Below, in pieces: positions 15,865 through 23,214 of a stretch of 40,054 nt of DNA. Every line of letters starts with the position of its first letter. The stretch's first letter is position 1. Under the pieces are notes generated by a model that made no database searches, had not been told where the DNA came from, and worked only from the letters and a program-made list of their open reading frames with translations. Position numbers and translations under genes: made by a program. Source of the stretch: Candidatus Bathyarchaeota archaeon (GTDB lineage: Archaea; Thermoproteota; Bathyarchaeia; TCS64). The stretch covers positions 1 through 40,054 of the forward strand of contig WJIV01000271.1 in assembly GCA_014730055.1 (NCBI GenBank). The letters run 5' to 3'.

Positions 15865-16335
15865 TTGTCCGAAAAAAGAATGATAAGAACTTCCCTATAC
15901 GCGGTAAAAGTAACCAACGGGCAGGAAAATAACGTAGCTCAGATGCTAGCAGATAAGGCAAAGGTAGAGGACATGCCAATTCAAGCTATCCTTGCACCAA
16001 ACGAGCTAAGGGGCTACATCATAATAGAAGCTGAGAGACCCCATGTTGTTGATGAACTAATTCGCGGAATGAGGCACACAAGGCAGAGGGTACAGGGAGT
16101 AATAAGCCCCGAGGAAGTGGACCACTACATTGAGATCAAGCCCGTGGTAGAAGGATTAGATGAAGGAACCCTCGTGGAGGTAATCGCAGGGCCCTTCAAG
16201 GGGATGCAGGCGAGAGTTGTACGAGTGGACACCTCAAAGGAGGAGGTCACCATCGAGATACTCGAGGCAGCATTCACGCTTCCCATCACAGTACACGCAG
16301 ATTACGTGAGAGAACTGAAAGGAGTAGAATTATAA
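15865..16335 (+). CDS. spt5: Transcription elongation factor Spt5 (NusG homologue)
   Basis: Elongation factor that clamps RNA polymerase over the active-centre cleft with Spt4. It has 156 residues: an NGN domain (about 8-85, SLYAVKVTNGQENNVAQML, NELRGYIIIEAE, GVISPEEVDHYI) and a KOW domain (about 95-150, LVEVIAGPFKGMQARVVRVD). The start is a TTG at 15865 preceded by a hairpin and without a clear Shine-Dalgarno sequence. Its stop overlaps the L11 start (TAATG). It begins the L11-L1-L10 operon, separated from secE by 456 nt. Confidence 0.95.
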   Translation: MSEKRMIRTSLYAVKVTNGQENNVAQMLADKAKVEDMPIQAILAPNELRGYIIIEAERPHVVDELIRGMRHTRQRVQGVISPEEVDHYIEIKPVVEGLDEGTLVEVIAGPFKGMQARVVRVDTSKEEVTIEILEAAFTLPITVHADYVRELKGVEL

Positions 16336-16823
16336 TGGTAAAGAAAACATTCAACTTCATCGTCAACGGTGGCAAGGCAAGTGGTGGACCACCAATAGGA
16401 CCAGCTCTTGGTCCAATGGGTGTAAACATCATGCAGATAGTCAATGAGATCAACGCAAAAACAGAGGAGTATGATGGTCTACCTGTCCCCGTCGATGTAA
16501 TAATAGAGACAGATGACAAGAGCTTTGAAGTTAAAGTAGGGATGCTTACGACCTTCGCGCTAATCAGCCAGGCTACAGGCATAGAGAAGGGATCGGGTGA
16601 ACCGAACCAGAACTTCGTCGCGGACCTAACTTTCGAGGATCTTGTCAACATAGCAAAGAAAAAGAGAGAAGGAATATACGCTGCCTCTTTGAAGACCGCA
16701 GTACGTGAGGTTCTCGGTACCTGTCAAAGCGCTGGTGTAACCGTCGAAGGAAATCACGCTAAAGAAGTACAGGATGCAATCGCTGCCGGTGAATTCGACG
16801 AGCAACTGGCAGCATTAGAATAA
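16335..16823 (+). CDS. rpl11: Ribosomal protein L11
   Basis: Large-subunit stalk-base protein that binds 23S rRNA at the GTPase-associated centre. The 162-residue archaeal form shows the N-terminal GGKASGGPPIGPALGPMGVNI, the glycine/proline-rich signature of L11, followed by the C-terminal rRNA-binding domain (FEDLVNIAKKKREGIYAASLKTAVREVLGTCQSAGVTVEG). Its ATG overlaps the spt5 stop; the L1 gene follows after 42 nt. Confidence 0.97.
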   Translation: MVKKTFNFIVNGGKASGGPPIGPALGPMGVNIMQIVNEINAKTEEYDGLPVPVDVIIETDDKSFEVKVGMLTTFALISQATGIEKGSGEPNQNFVADLTFEDLVNIAKKKREGIYAASLKTAVREVLGTCQSAGVTVEGNHAKEVQDAIAAGEFDEQLAALE

Positions 16824-16865
16824 ACCTTTAAATCTTATCCAATGTGAGAATGAGGAGAACTTACA

Positions 16866-17510
16866 ATGTCACTCCCTATAGAAGAAATAATTGAGGCCGT
16901 TGAGAAGGCGAGGGAAAATAGCCCTAGCCGCAACTTTGAGCAATCATTCGATCTAGCTGTCAATCTAAGGGAGCTCGACTTGAATAGACCTGATGAGAGA
17001 GTACAAACACGTGTACAGTTACCAAACGGTATCGGTACCCGTAAAGTAATGGTATTTGCGTCAGGCGACCTAGCGCTGAGAGCAAGGAGGGCAGGAGCGG
17101 ACGATGTAATTGAGCCCGCGGAACTTGATCAGCTTGCAGACAACAGGAAGGAAGCGAAGGACCGCTTCAAGGATTATGACACCTTTGTCGCCGAGGCACC
17201 AATGATGCCAACAGTAGGTCGCGTCGCAGGTCCAATACTAGGGCCTAAAGGAAAGATGCCGACACCAGTACCCCCACAAGCTCCGATCGATGATATCATC
17301 GAGAGAGAGCGTCGGGTAGTAGTACTCAGAAGCAGGGACAGACCCTACGTCCACTGTATAGTGGGCAAGGAAAGCATGAGCGACGATGAAGTCGCCCAGA
17401 ATGTAGAAGCCGTGGTCAATGCCCTCACCCGGGAACTAAAGCGAGGAATGGGGAATATCAAGAATATTTACCTGAAACTCACCATGGGTGACTCGGTCAA
17501 GCTATACTAG
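16866..17510 (+). CDS. rpl1: Ribosomal protein L1
   Basis: L1-stalk protein that binds 23S rRNA and, in several archaea, also represses its own mRNA. The 214-residue two-domain protein shows the N-terminal FDLAVNLRELDLNRPDERV, the middle domain with GPILGPKGKMPTPVPP, and the returning RNA-binding strand NIKNIYLKLTMGDSVKL. The short gap before it (16824-16865) includes TTTAAATC and GAGGAGAACTTACA before the ATG, so both a ribosome-binding site and possibly extra initiation are present. Confidence 0.97.
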   Translation: MSLPIEEIIEAVEKARENSPSRNFEQSFDLAVNLRELDLNRPDERVQTRVQLPNGIGTRKVMVFASGDLALRARRAGADDVIEPAELDQLADNRKEAKDRFKDYDTFVAEAPMMPTVGRVAGPILGPKGKMPTPVPPQAPIDDIIERERRVVVLRSRDRPYVHCIVGKESMSDDEVAQNVEAVVNALTRELKRGMGNIKNIYLKLTMGDSVKLY

Positions 17511-17519
17511 GTGAAAAAA

Positions 17520-18383
17520 ATGAGCGCTAAAATAAGCCAAGATAAAAGGGAAACAGTTCAAGAGACCATCGAGCTTCTGGAGAGATACGATGTTATCGCG
17601 GCAGCAGACCTGTATAAGGTTAGCAGCAGAATGCTTCAAGACATGAGGAACATGCTACGCGATCAGCTAAAGTTCAAGGTAGTAAAGAACACCTTGATGA
17701 CTATCAGCCTGGATGAAGCCGGAAAAGAGAACAAGGATGAATTCATGAACCAGATATCAGGTCCAAACGTATTCCTGTTCACAAATGGTAACCCTTTCAA
17801 AGTAGCTATGGAACTGGAGCAGAACAAAGTAAAGGTATTCGCCAAACCAGGTGACATAGCAATGAAAGATATTGTCATCCAGGAAGGCAACACTGGACTA
17901 AGCCCAGGACCCATGATAGGAAAATTCGGGGCCCTCGGTGTTAGAACAAGGATAGAGGCTGGAAACATCTGGGTAACACAAGATACAACTGTGACCAGAA
18001 GAGGCGAGGAGATCAATGAGGACCTAGCCGACCTATTACAGCGGATGGGTATGAGGGAGGCTGAGATGGGTCTAAAGATCAAAGCAGTATACGAGAGAGG
18101 GGATATCCTCCCTGGTGACATGCTGTTGCTGGATATAGGAGAATATCGCTCACAGGTAGAACGAGCACTCAGCAATGCCTTCCAGGTAGCCGTCCAAGCA
18201 TCATATGTAACACCCCAGACACTTCCAAGCATAATGGCCAAGGCACTTCAAGAAGCCAGGGCATTAGCTATGGAGTCAGGATGGGCAACTAGTGATACTG
18301 TTGAGATGCTGATCGCCAAGGCAGATGGGCAGGCTAGAAGCCTTGCCAAGAAGGTTGGCGAAAAACAGGCTCAGAGCCAATAA
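17520..18383 (+). CDS. rpl10: Ribosomal protein L10 (P0) lacking the usual acidic C-terminal tail
   Basis: Stalk-base protein that anchors L12 dimers on 23S rRNA. The ATG at 17520 is chosen because AGGTGA precedes it; a GTG at 17511 lies in that site. The N-terminal rRNA-binding domain (ISQDKRETVQETIELLERYD, FKVVKNTLM) and the insertion domain with GPGPMIGKFGALG-type sequence are present. Repeated helices (ALSNAFQVAVQASYVTPQT, ALAMESGWATSDTVEML) form the L12-binding spine. The 287-residue protein stops at KKVGEKQAQSQ: the Glu-rich tail ending in a GLGALFG-like motif, usual in archaeal L10, is absent. No frameshifted copy lies downstream. Confidence 0.94.
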   Translation: MSAKISQDKRETVQETIELLERYDVIAAADLYKVSSRMLQDMRNMLRDQLKFKVVKNTLMTISLDEAGKENKDEFMNQISGPNVFLFTNGNPFKVAMELEQNKVKVFAKPGDIAMKDIVIQEGNTGLSPGPMIGKFGALGVRTRIEAGNIWVTQDTTVTRRGEEINEDLADLLQRMGMREAEMGLKIKAVYERGDILPGDMLLLDIGEYRSQVERALSNAFQVAVQASYVTPQTLPSIMAKALQEARALAMESGWATSDTVEMLIAKADGQARSLAKKVGEKQAQSQ

Positions 18384-18396
18384 TATTTTATTTTTT
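18384..18396 (+). terminator. T-rich terminator after L10
   Basis: TATTTTATTTTTT follows the L10 stop directly, the T-tract type used for termination in archaea. It closes the spt5-L11-L1-L10 operon before the next gene at 18435. Confidence 0.5.
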
Positions 18397-18434
18397 ACAC
18401 TAAACTATTTCACTAAGAACTACTTTTTGTTAAT

Positions 18435-19043
18435 ATGGAAGAATCTGACAAGCTTGAAGATTATAGAGAAAAAAGAGATTTTAATGAAAGCCCCGAACCA
18501 GAGGGAAAAGAGGAAAATCCATCTGGAAATAAGCCTATTTATGTCATCCAGAAGCACGATGCTAGCAATCTGCACTACGATCTTAGACTGGAATCTGAGG
18601 GCGTTCTAAAATCCTGGGCGGTTCCTAAGGGTCCTTCAATGGACCCAGATGTAAAACGACTAGCAATACCCACGGAAGATCATCCAATCGAGTATGCTGA
18701 ATTTGAGGGTGTGATCCCTGAAGGTCACTATGGAGCTGGAACTGTTATCGTATGGGACTATGGAAATTTCGAGAATACAAAGCAAGACAAGAGCTTTGAG
18801 GAAACCCTTGAGGATGGGCATAGCACAGTAAGGATACTCGGTGAGAAGCTAAAAGGAGATTTTGCGCTCATTAGAACTGGAAAAGGCGATAATCCGCGAT
18901 GGCTTTTCTTCAAAATGAAGGGTGAAGAAGCAAAAAGTGGGTCGGAAATAACGGAAGAGCAGCCCAACTCCGTCAAGACAGGACGTAGTCTTGAGAAGGT
19001 AATGGAAGAAGAAGAACCAGCCGATATTGAGAAATTCGGTTAA
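18435..19043 (+). CDS. Stand-alone LigD-type DNA 3'-phosphoesterase
   Basis: Homologue of the phosphoesterase (PE) domain of bacterial DNA ligase D, which trims 3'-phosphates and 3'-ribonucleotides from DNA ends before sealing. It has 202 residues with a charged N-terminal extension (1-34). The core begins [18 protein letters not shown], the motif with the metal-binding His and Asp. [27 protein letters not shown] and VWDYGNFE follow, and RWLFFKMK closes the beta barrel. The C-terminal 40 residues are acidic and not part of the domain. No ligase, primase or Ku gene is adjacent. Stand-alone PE proteins are known in archaea. Confidence 0.94.
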   Translation: MEESDKLEDYREKRDFNESPEPEGKEENPSGNKPIYVIQKHDASNLHYDLRLESEGVLKSWAVPKGPSMDPDVKRLAIPTEDHPIEYAEFEGVIPEGHYGAGTVIVWDYGNFENTKQDKSFEETLEDGHSTVRILGEKLKGDFALIRTGKGDNPRWLFFKMKGEEAKSGSEITEEQPNSVKTGRSLEKVMEEEEPADIEKFG

Positions 19044-19074
19044 ACTCTTTATCTTCAGACCTCCTAGATATATT

Positions 19075-20499
19075 ATGCCACCAGAAGAATTGACCATAGT
19101 CCAGTCCTTAGTGGAACCAGGCGACCCTCATCAATGCAGCGATTCCATAGATAAAAATAGCATATTAAGCCATTTGCTAGAGCCCCTTGTAGAGAAAGTT
19201 GAAAACGGATATTTCAGACCATGCCTAGCAGTTGAGTGGGGTATTAAACCAGACGGCTTAACATGGATGTTCAGACTTAGAGATGGTGTCTTTTTTCACA
19301 ATGGTGTTAGATTAAGAGCTAAGGACATCGTGGATAACCTCAGACGAATTATATCGCCTTCAGTCGGTGGAACCTACGGAACTGAAGGGGTTTACGCTAG
19401 TTACCTCGGCGATGCCAGGTTTGATGCAATATCCGATGAAGTATTCACGATTAAAACAGAAGAAACCATGCCCGATCTGTTAGATTTACTATCTGAGATG
19501 CCCATGGGATACGGCGAGGAGATAGATAAGATAACGAGGAATTACATTGGGACTGGTCCATACAGACTTGGTTCCAAAAAATCAACAGAGATAGAGTTAG
19601 AGGTCTTCAATGAGTACTGGGGCAAGAAGTTACCAGTTAATTCCCTGAGATTTCTGAGTCAGTCAGACAAATTCAGGCGAGCTGAGATGGTTCTTGATAG
19701 GGATGCAGATATTGGAAGCTTGGTGGGTGTTGAAGGTAAAGGACTTGCTGATACAAGCGATAGAGTCGATGTTAGAGAGTTTGCTAGCTGGCTTTGTGTG
19801 ATCTTTATGTTCAATACCTTTGAAGGACCATGTAAAGACCGTCGGGTAAGGCAAGCCCTTAATCATGCTCTTGATATTGAGAAAATTATCGATAATATAA
19901 AGGATGGTGCTGCTGAACCCCTGAATGGTTTTTTAACTCCGCACCACTATGGTCATGATCCTCAGACTGAGTCTTACTCTTACGACCCGGATAGGTCAAG
20001 AAATCTACTAGCTGAAGCAGGATATGACAATGGGTTAAATCTCGTGATGGATGTACCCACCGCGATGCCTGATGAAGCGCCGGAACTGGCTGAGACTATG
20101 AAAACTTATTATGGACAAGTAGGTATTGACGTAGAAATAAAATCCTATTATAATAGACCAGCTTACGCCGAGATGGTAAAAGAGAAACGCATCCACGACC
20201 TCTGCTGCTTCGATTCAAGCCCTAAAAGCACTTTCCGCGTGCTACGCGAGAAACTAATTAGCAAATTTAGGGGCCCTTGGTGGCAGGGTTATAATAACCA
20301 AGAGGTTAACCAGCTGTTTTTTGAGGCTACTAATACCTTTGACCACGAGAAAAGAAGGGGCATCTATCAGACTATTTATCGTATTATTACAAGTGATGCT
20401 CCTTGGGTTTTCATGTATCGTCCATATTTACACTGGATCATAGGAGAAAAAGCTGACTTCTGGTATCCTGGTCCCCTTGGTTTAACTAAAATAAAATAG
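19075..20499 (+). CDS. Family 5 solute-binding-protein homologue without a signal peptide
   Basis: Resembles the peptide/nickel-binding proteins of ABC importers (SBP_bac_5). Seen are the N-terminal DPHQCSDSIDKNSILSHLLEPLVEKVENGYFRP, the LRDGVFFHNGVRLRAKDIVDNLRR motif typical of the family, DRRVRQALNHALDIEKII, and the C-terminal RRGIYQTIYRIITSDAPWVFMYRP. The ATG at 19075 lies 25 nt after TTTATC, suggesting a leaderless start and 474 residues. The N-terminus MPPEELTIVQSLVEPGD is hydrophilic, with no signal peptide or lipobox; the longer reading from 19027 also lacks a proper one. No permease or ATPase genes adjoin. It may be a cytosolic sensor or a degenerate transporter part. Confidence 0.88.
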   Translation: MPPEELTIVQSLVEPGDPHQCSDSIDKNSILSHLLEPLVEKVENGYFRPCLAVEWGIKPDGLTWMFRLRDGVFFHNGVRLRAKDIVDNLRRIISPSVGGTYGTEGVYASYLGDARFDAISDEVFTIKTEETMPDLLDLLSEMPMGYGEEIDKITRNYIGTGPYRLGSKKSTEIELEVFNEYWGKKLPVNSLRFLSQSDKFRRAEMVLDRDADIGSLVGVEGKGLADTSDRVDVREFASWLCVIFMFNTFEGPCKDRRVRQALNHALDIEKIIDNIKDGAAEPLNGFLTPHHYGHDPQTESYSYDPDRSRNLLAEAGYDNGLNLVMDVPTAMPDEAPELAETMKTYYGQVGIDVEIKSYYNRPAYAEMVKEKRIHDLCCFDSSPKSTFRVLREKLISKFRGPWWQGYNNQEVNQLFFEATNTFDHEKRRGIYQTIYRIITSDAPWVFMYRPYLHWIIGEKADFWYPGPLGLTKIK

Positions 20500-20615
20500 G
20501 GAATTCAATGCGGAGAAGAGAATCGATGGATGATAATTCTCTTGACCACGATTCCTATATTATTTGCGTATCACATTTAATTTTTTGAATATTTGTATTT
20601 TATGGAATAAGTATT

Positions 20616-21002
20616 CTATTCTTCACCATAAGGTTTTGTGAGAAATTCAAAAATCTCAATGACATATCCTGACGGATCCCATGTTAGAAACCCCTTCATA
20701 TCGATCTCATCAGCATTTTTAGGAGGGTTATTAGTTCTAACCCCTTTATTCCTAAGTTTGCTATACCAGTAATCGACGTCTCTCACAAATATGCTAAGCA
20801 TTACCGGTTTTTCAGTGGCGGGTTTCAGATACCCCTTCTCCGAATCTACAAGACCAATGTGGCTATCTTTTCCTATCCGGAATATCTTGACCCAGTCACG
20901 ATCAAGAACTAGCTCAAGTTCTAGAGTTTCCCCATAGAATTTCGCTGCATTATCGATATTTTCATGGTATGTGAAGGTGATGAAACCCTCTATTCCTTCC
21001 AT
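20616..21002 (-). CDS. VOC superfamily (glyoxalase/dioxygenase-like) protein
   Basis: A 128-residue single VOC protein with paired beta-alpha-beta-beta-beta modules. GFITFTYHENIDNAAKFYGETLELELV is the first module, with the His and FY-x-x-x-L pattern of the fold. SIFVRDVDYWYSKLRNKGV and FLTWDPSGYVIEIFEFL form the second, where D-P-x-G-x-x-x-E-I supplies the usual metal-ligand Glu. The reaction cannot be told. It is convergent with the solute-binding-protein gene; T-rich sequence near 20578-20586 could end that transcript. Confidence 0.85.
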   Translation of the reverse strand: MEGIEGFITFTYHENIDNAAKFYGETLELELVLDRDWVKIFRIGKDSHIGLVDSEKGYLKPATEKPVMLSIFVRDVDYWYSKLRNKGVRTNNPPKNADEIDMKGFLTWDPSGYVIEIFEFLTKPYGEE

Positions 21003-21139
21003 GATTTAACATAATCAAATTTCTCATATATAACTATCATTTAGTCAGCTAAATAACTGGATATTTTTCGGAAACGATACGAATTCAGTAATTCATAGGT
21101 TCAATGAAATTTAAATTCAGGTTCCTCCATATTTAATTT

Positions 21140-21355
21140 ATGTTAAGTGCAGTTAACACATGGGTTTGTCCATATTGCAAAGCTAGTATACGGAACGAGT
21201 TAGCCTCTGGTCCTCATCCCCTAACTGGAAAGCGTTTCTGCCCCAGCTGCGGTAATCAGTTATGGACTGTATGTGAGTGTGGGCAGGGTCTACGTCTTGA
21301 TGACGAGAGATGCATTAAATGTGGGAGAGCTAACCCCATATTTTATGAAGAATAA
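21140..21355 (+). CDS. Double zinc-ribbon protein
   Basis: A 71-residue protein with eight cysteines in four pairs: CPYC and CPSCG form a first zinc ribbon (about residues 10-37), CECG and CIKCG a second (about 44-62). Such small archaeal zinc-ribbon proteins are often nucleic-acid or protein adaptors, but no function can be given. It ends 8 nt from the convergent ABC exporter gene and has an A/T-rich 137-nt upstream gap in which TCCATATTTAATTTATG supplies a TATA-like sequence close to the ATG. Confidence 0.78.
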   Translation: MLSAVNTWVCPYCKASIRNELASGPHPLTGKRFCPSCGNQLWTVCECGQGLRLDDERCIKCGRANPIFYEE

Positions 21356-21363
21356 ACAGGAAA

Positions 21364-23214
21364 CTAGTCCAGAGTATCAACGTATGTGCCCTTAAATTGA
21401 CTCATATAGAGGTTATAATAGAACCCTCTTTTCTCTAACAGTTCACTATGAGTCCCTCTCTCTATTATCTCGCCATTATTGATCACAAGCACTTGGTCAG
21501 CGTTTCTGATAGTGCTTAATCTATGAGCAATGACGAAGCTAGTTCTGCCCTTCATAAGGTTGAGAAGAGCTTCCTGTATCTGCATCTCAGTTCGAGTATC
21601 GACACTGCTGGTCGCCTCGTCCAGGATAAGTATAGCCGGGTCTGCTACAATTGCCCTTGCGATGCTTATTAGCTGCCTCTGCCCCTGACTTAGATTTCCA
21701 CCTCTCTCACTCAAAGTGGTCTGATATCCTTGAGGTAGCCTTCTGATGAAATTGTCCGCATTTGCAAGCTTCGCGGCCTCGAAGATTTCATCATCTGAAG
21801 CGTCGAGTCTACCATACCTAATATTATCGAGGACAGACCCACTAAACAGGAATACATCTTGCAGTACTATTCCCAGTTGTTTTCTGAGGTCATCTTTCTT
21901 TATCTCTCTGATGTCGTTTCCATCGATCTGTATGCTCCCATCTTGAATCTCATAGAACCTTGTAAGTACGTTAACAATGGTAGTTTTTCCAGCACCTGTT
22001 GGGCCTACTAGCGCTACGGTCTGTCCCTGATATGCCTCTAGGTCTATGTCCTTGAGTACAGGGATACCCTTAACATAACTAAAATCGACTTCCTTGAATT
22101 TTACTTCTCCCCTAAAGTCGTCGACTGATATTGCATCAGGCGCATCTGTCAGTTCAGGCGCTGTATCAAGGACTTCAAAGATCCGTTCAGCCCCAGCTAG
22201 CGCTGACTGTATGCTATTGTAAAGATTGGCAAAGTGTCTTAGCGGGTTGGCGAATTGACGGCTATAAGTTATAAAAGCGCTGATGGTTCCGATCGTGGTT
22301 AGTCCTTGGAGGGCCATCCAGCTCCCAAGGCCAGCCACTATAGCTATGTTTGCGTTGCTGAGAATTCCCATTAATGGTGGGATTAACATGGCATATGTCA
22401 TAGCTTTTATCCCTAACTCTTTGACATCGTTATTGCTCTTCTCAAACTTGGAGTTGACTGTTTGTTGCTGTGAGAAAGCGATAACAACCTTCTGGCCCGT
22501 AATATTCTCCTGCATAACACTGTTCAGCTGCCCTAAACTCCTCTGAAGCCCTCTGAAGCTAGCCCTTGTCCTCTTCCCGATCAAAGCTGTTAGAACGACC
22601 ATAATAGGGAATACAAAGAGGCTTGCTAAAGCTAACCAGATATTTAGCCGGAACATTACCGCGATGATCCCTACAAGTGTAATGAAACTGCGTATCAACT
22701 GGGTAACATTCTGGGATAGGGCAGCCCCTATGGCATCTACATCATTTGTAAGTCTGCTCATAAGGTCGCCAGCTGGCTGCCTATCGAAATAACCCAGGCT
22801 GAGGGTCTGTATATGCTCAAAAAGCTCTCCTCTGAGTTTTTTTAAGCTCTTTTGGCTTATGGTCGCCATCACCCAACTGGCAAACATATCTGTAATACTT
22901 GCAATAGTATATACTCCTGCAATAAGAGCCGAAATACGGACAAGGCCCTCAAAATCTCTTGGAACTATGAAATCATCTATAGCAATACTGACAAGGTACG
23001 GCCCAGTCAGTGATAGTAGAGTACTCCCTAGCGTCAGAATCGATATTATGACGAGATGGAGCCTGTAGGGCCCAAGATAGCTGAGCAACCTTCGTAAAGC
23101 TCCACTAGGGTCATTCGCTTTCTCAACGTTCCCCATCATCATTCGAGGGCCACGGCGCATACCCTGAGATGGGCCTTCCCCTTTCTCCTCTTTCGGAGAG
23201 TTTCTACCACTCAT
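21364..23214 (-). CDS. ABC exporter half-transporter, subunit with canonical ATPase site
   Basis: Membrane exporter half of the MsbA/multidrug type: six transmembrane helices (about residues 50-345) then an ATPase domain. The Walker A is GPTGAGKTTIVN, Walker B ILILDEATSSVD with the catalytic Glu, and the H-loop VIAHRLST. Its signature, LSQGQRQL, departs from LSGGQ. The 616-residue protein has a hydrophilic Gly/Arg/Met-rich extension (1-40). It overlaps the partner gene by 4 nt (ATGA). Together they look like a heterodimeric exporter in which this subunit supplies the active Walker site. The substrate is unknown. Confidence 0.94.
   Translation of the reverse strand: MSGRNSPKEEKGEGPSQGMRRGPRMMMGNVEKANDPSGALRRLLSYLGPYRLHLVIISILTLGSTLLSLTGPYLVSIAIDDFIVPRDFEGLVRISALIAGVYTIASITDMFASWVMATISQKSLKKLRGELFEHIQTLSLGYFDRQPAGDLMSRLTNDVDAIGAALSQNVTQLIRSFITLVGIIAVMFRLNIWLALASLFVFPIMVVLTALIGKRTRASFRGLQRSLGQLNSVMQENITGQKVVIAFSQQQTVNSKFEKSNNDVKELGIKAMTYAMLIPPLMGILSNANIAIVAGLGSWMALQGLTTIGTISAFITYSRQFANPLRHFANLYNSIQSALAGAERIFEVLDTAPELTDAPDAISVDDFRGEVKFKEVDFSYVKGIPVLKDIDLEAYQGQTVALVGPTGAGKTTIVNVLTRFYEIQDGSIQIDGNDIREIKKDDLRKQLGIVLQDVFLFSGSVLDNIRYGRLDASDDEIFEAAKLANADNFIRRLPQGYQTTLSERGGNLSQGQRQLISIARAIVADPAILILDEATSSVDTRTEMQIQEALLNLMKGRTSFVIAHRLSTIRNADQVLVINNGEIIERGTHSELLEKRGFYYNLYMSQFKGTYVDTLD

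Noticed and set aside
17663..18241. Minus-strand frame of 192 codons opposite L10
   Set aside because: It is antisense to L10, with no recognisable domain and shadow-like composition.
20514..20560. Inverted repeat AGAGAAT ... ATTCTCT after the solute-binding-protein gene as a factor-independent terminator
   Set aside because: The stem is only 7 bp, A/T-rich and not followed directly by T; the later T-run near 20578-20586 is a likelier archaeal terminator.
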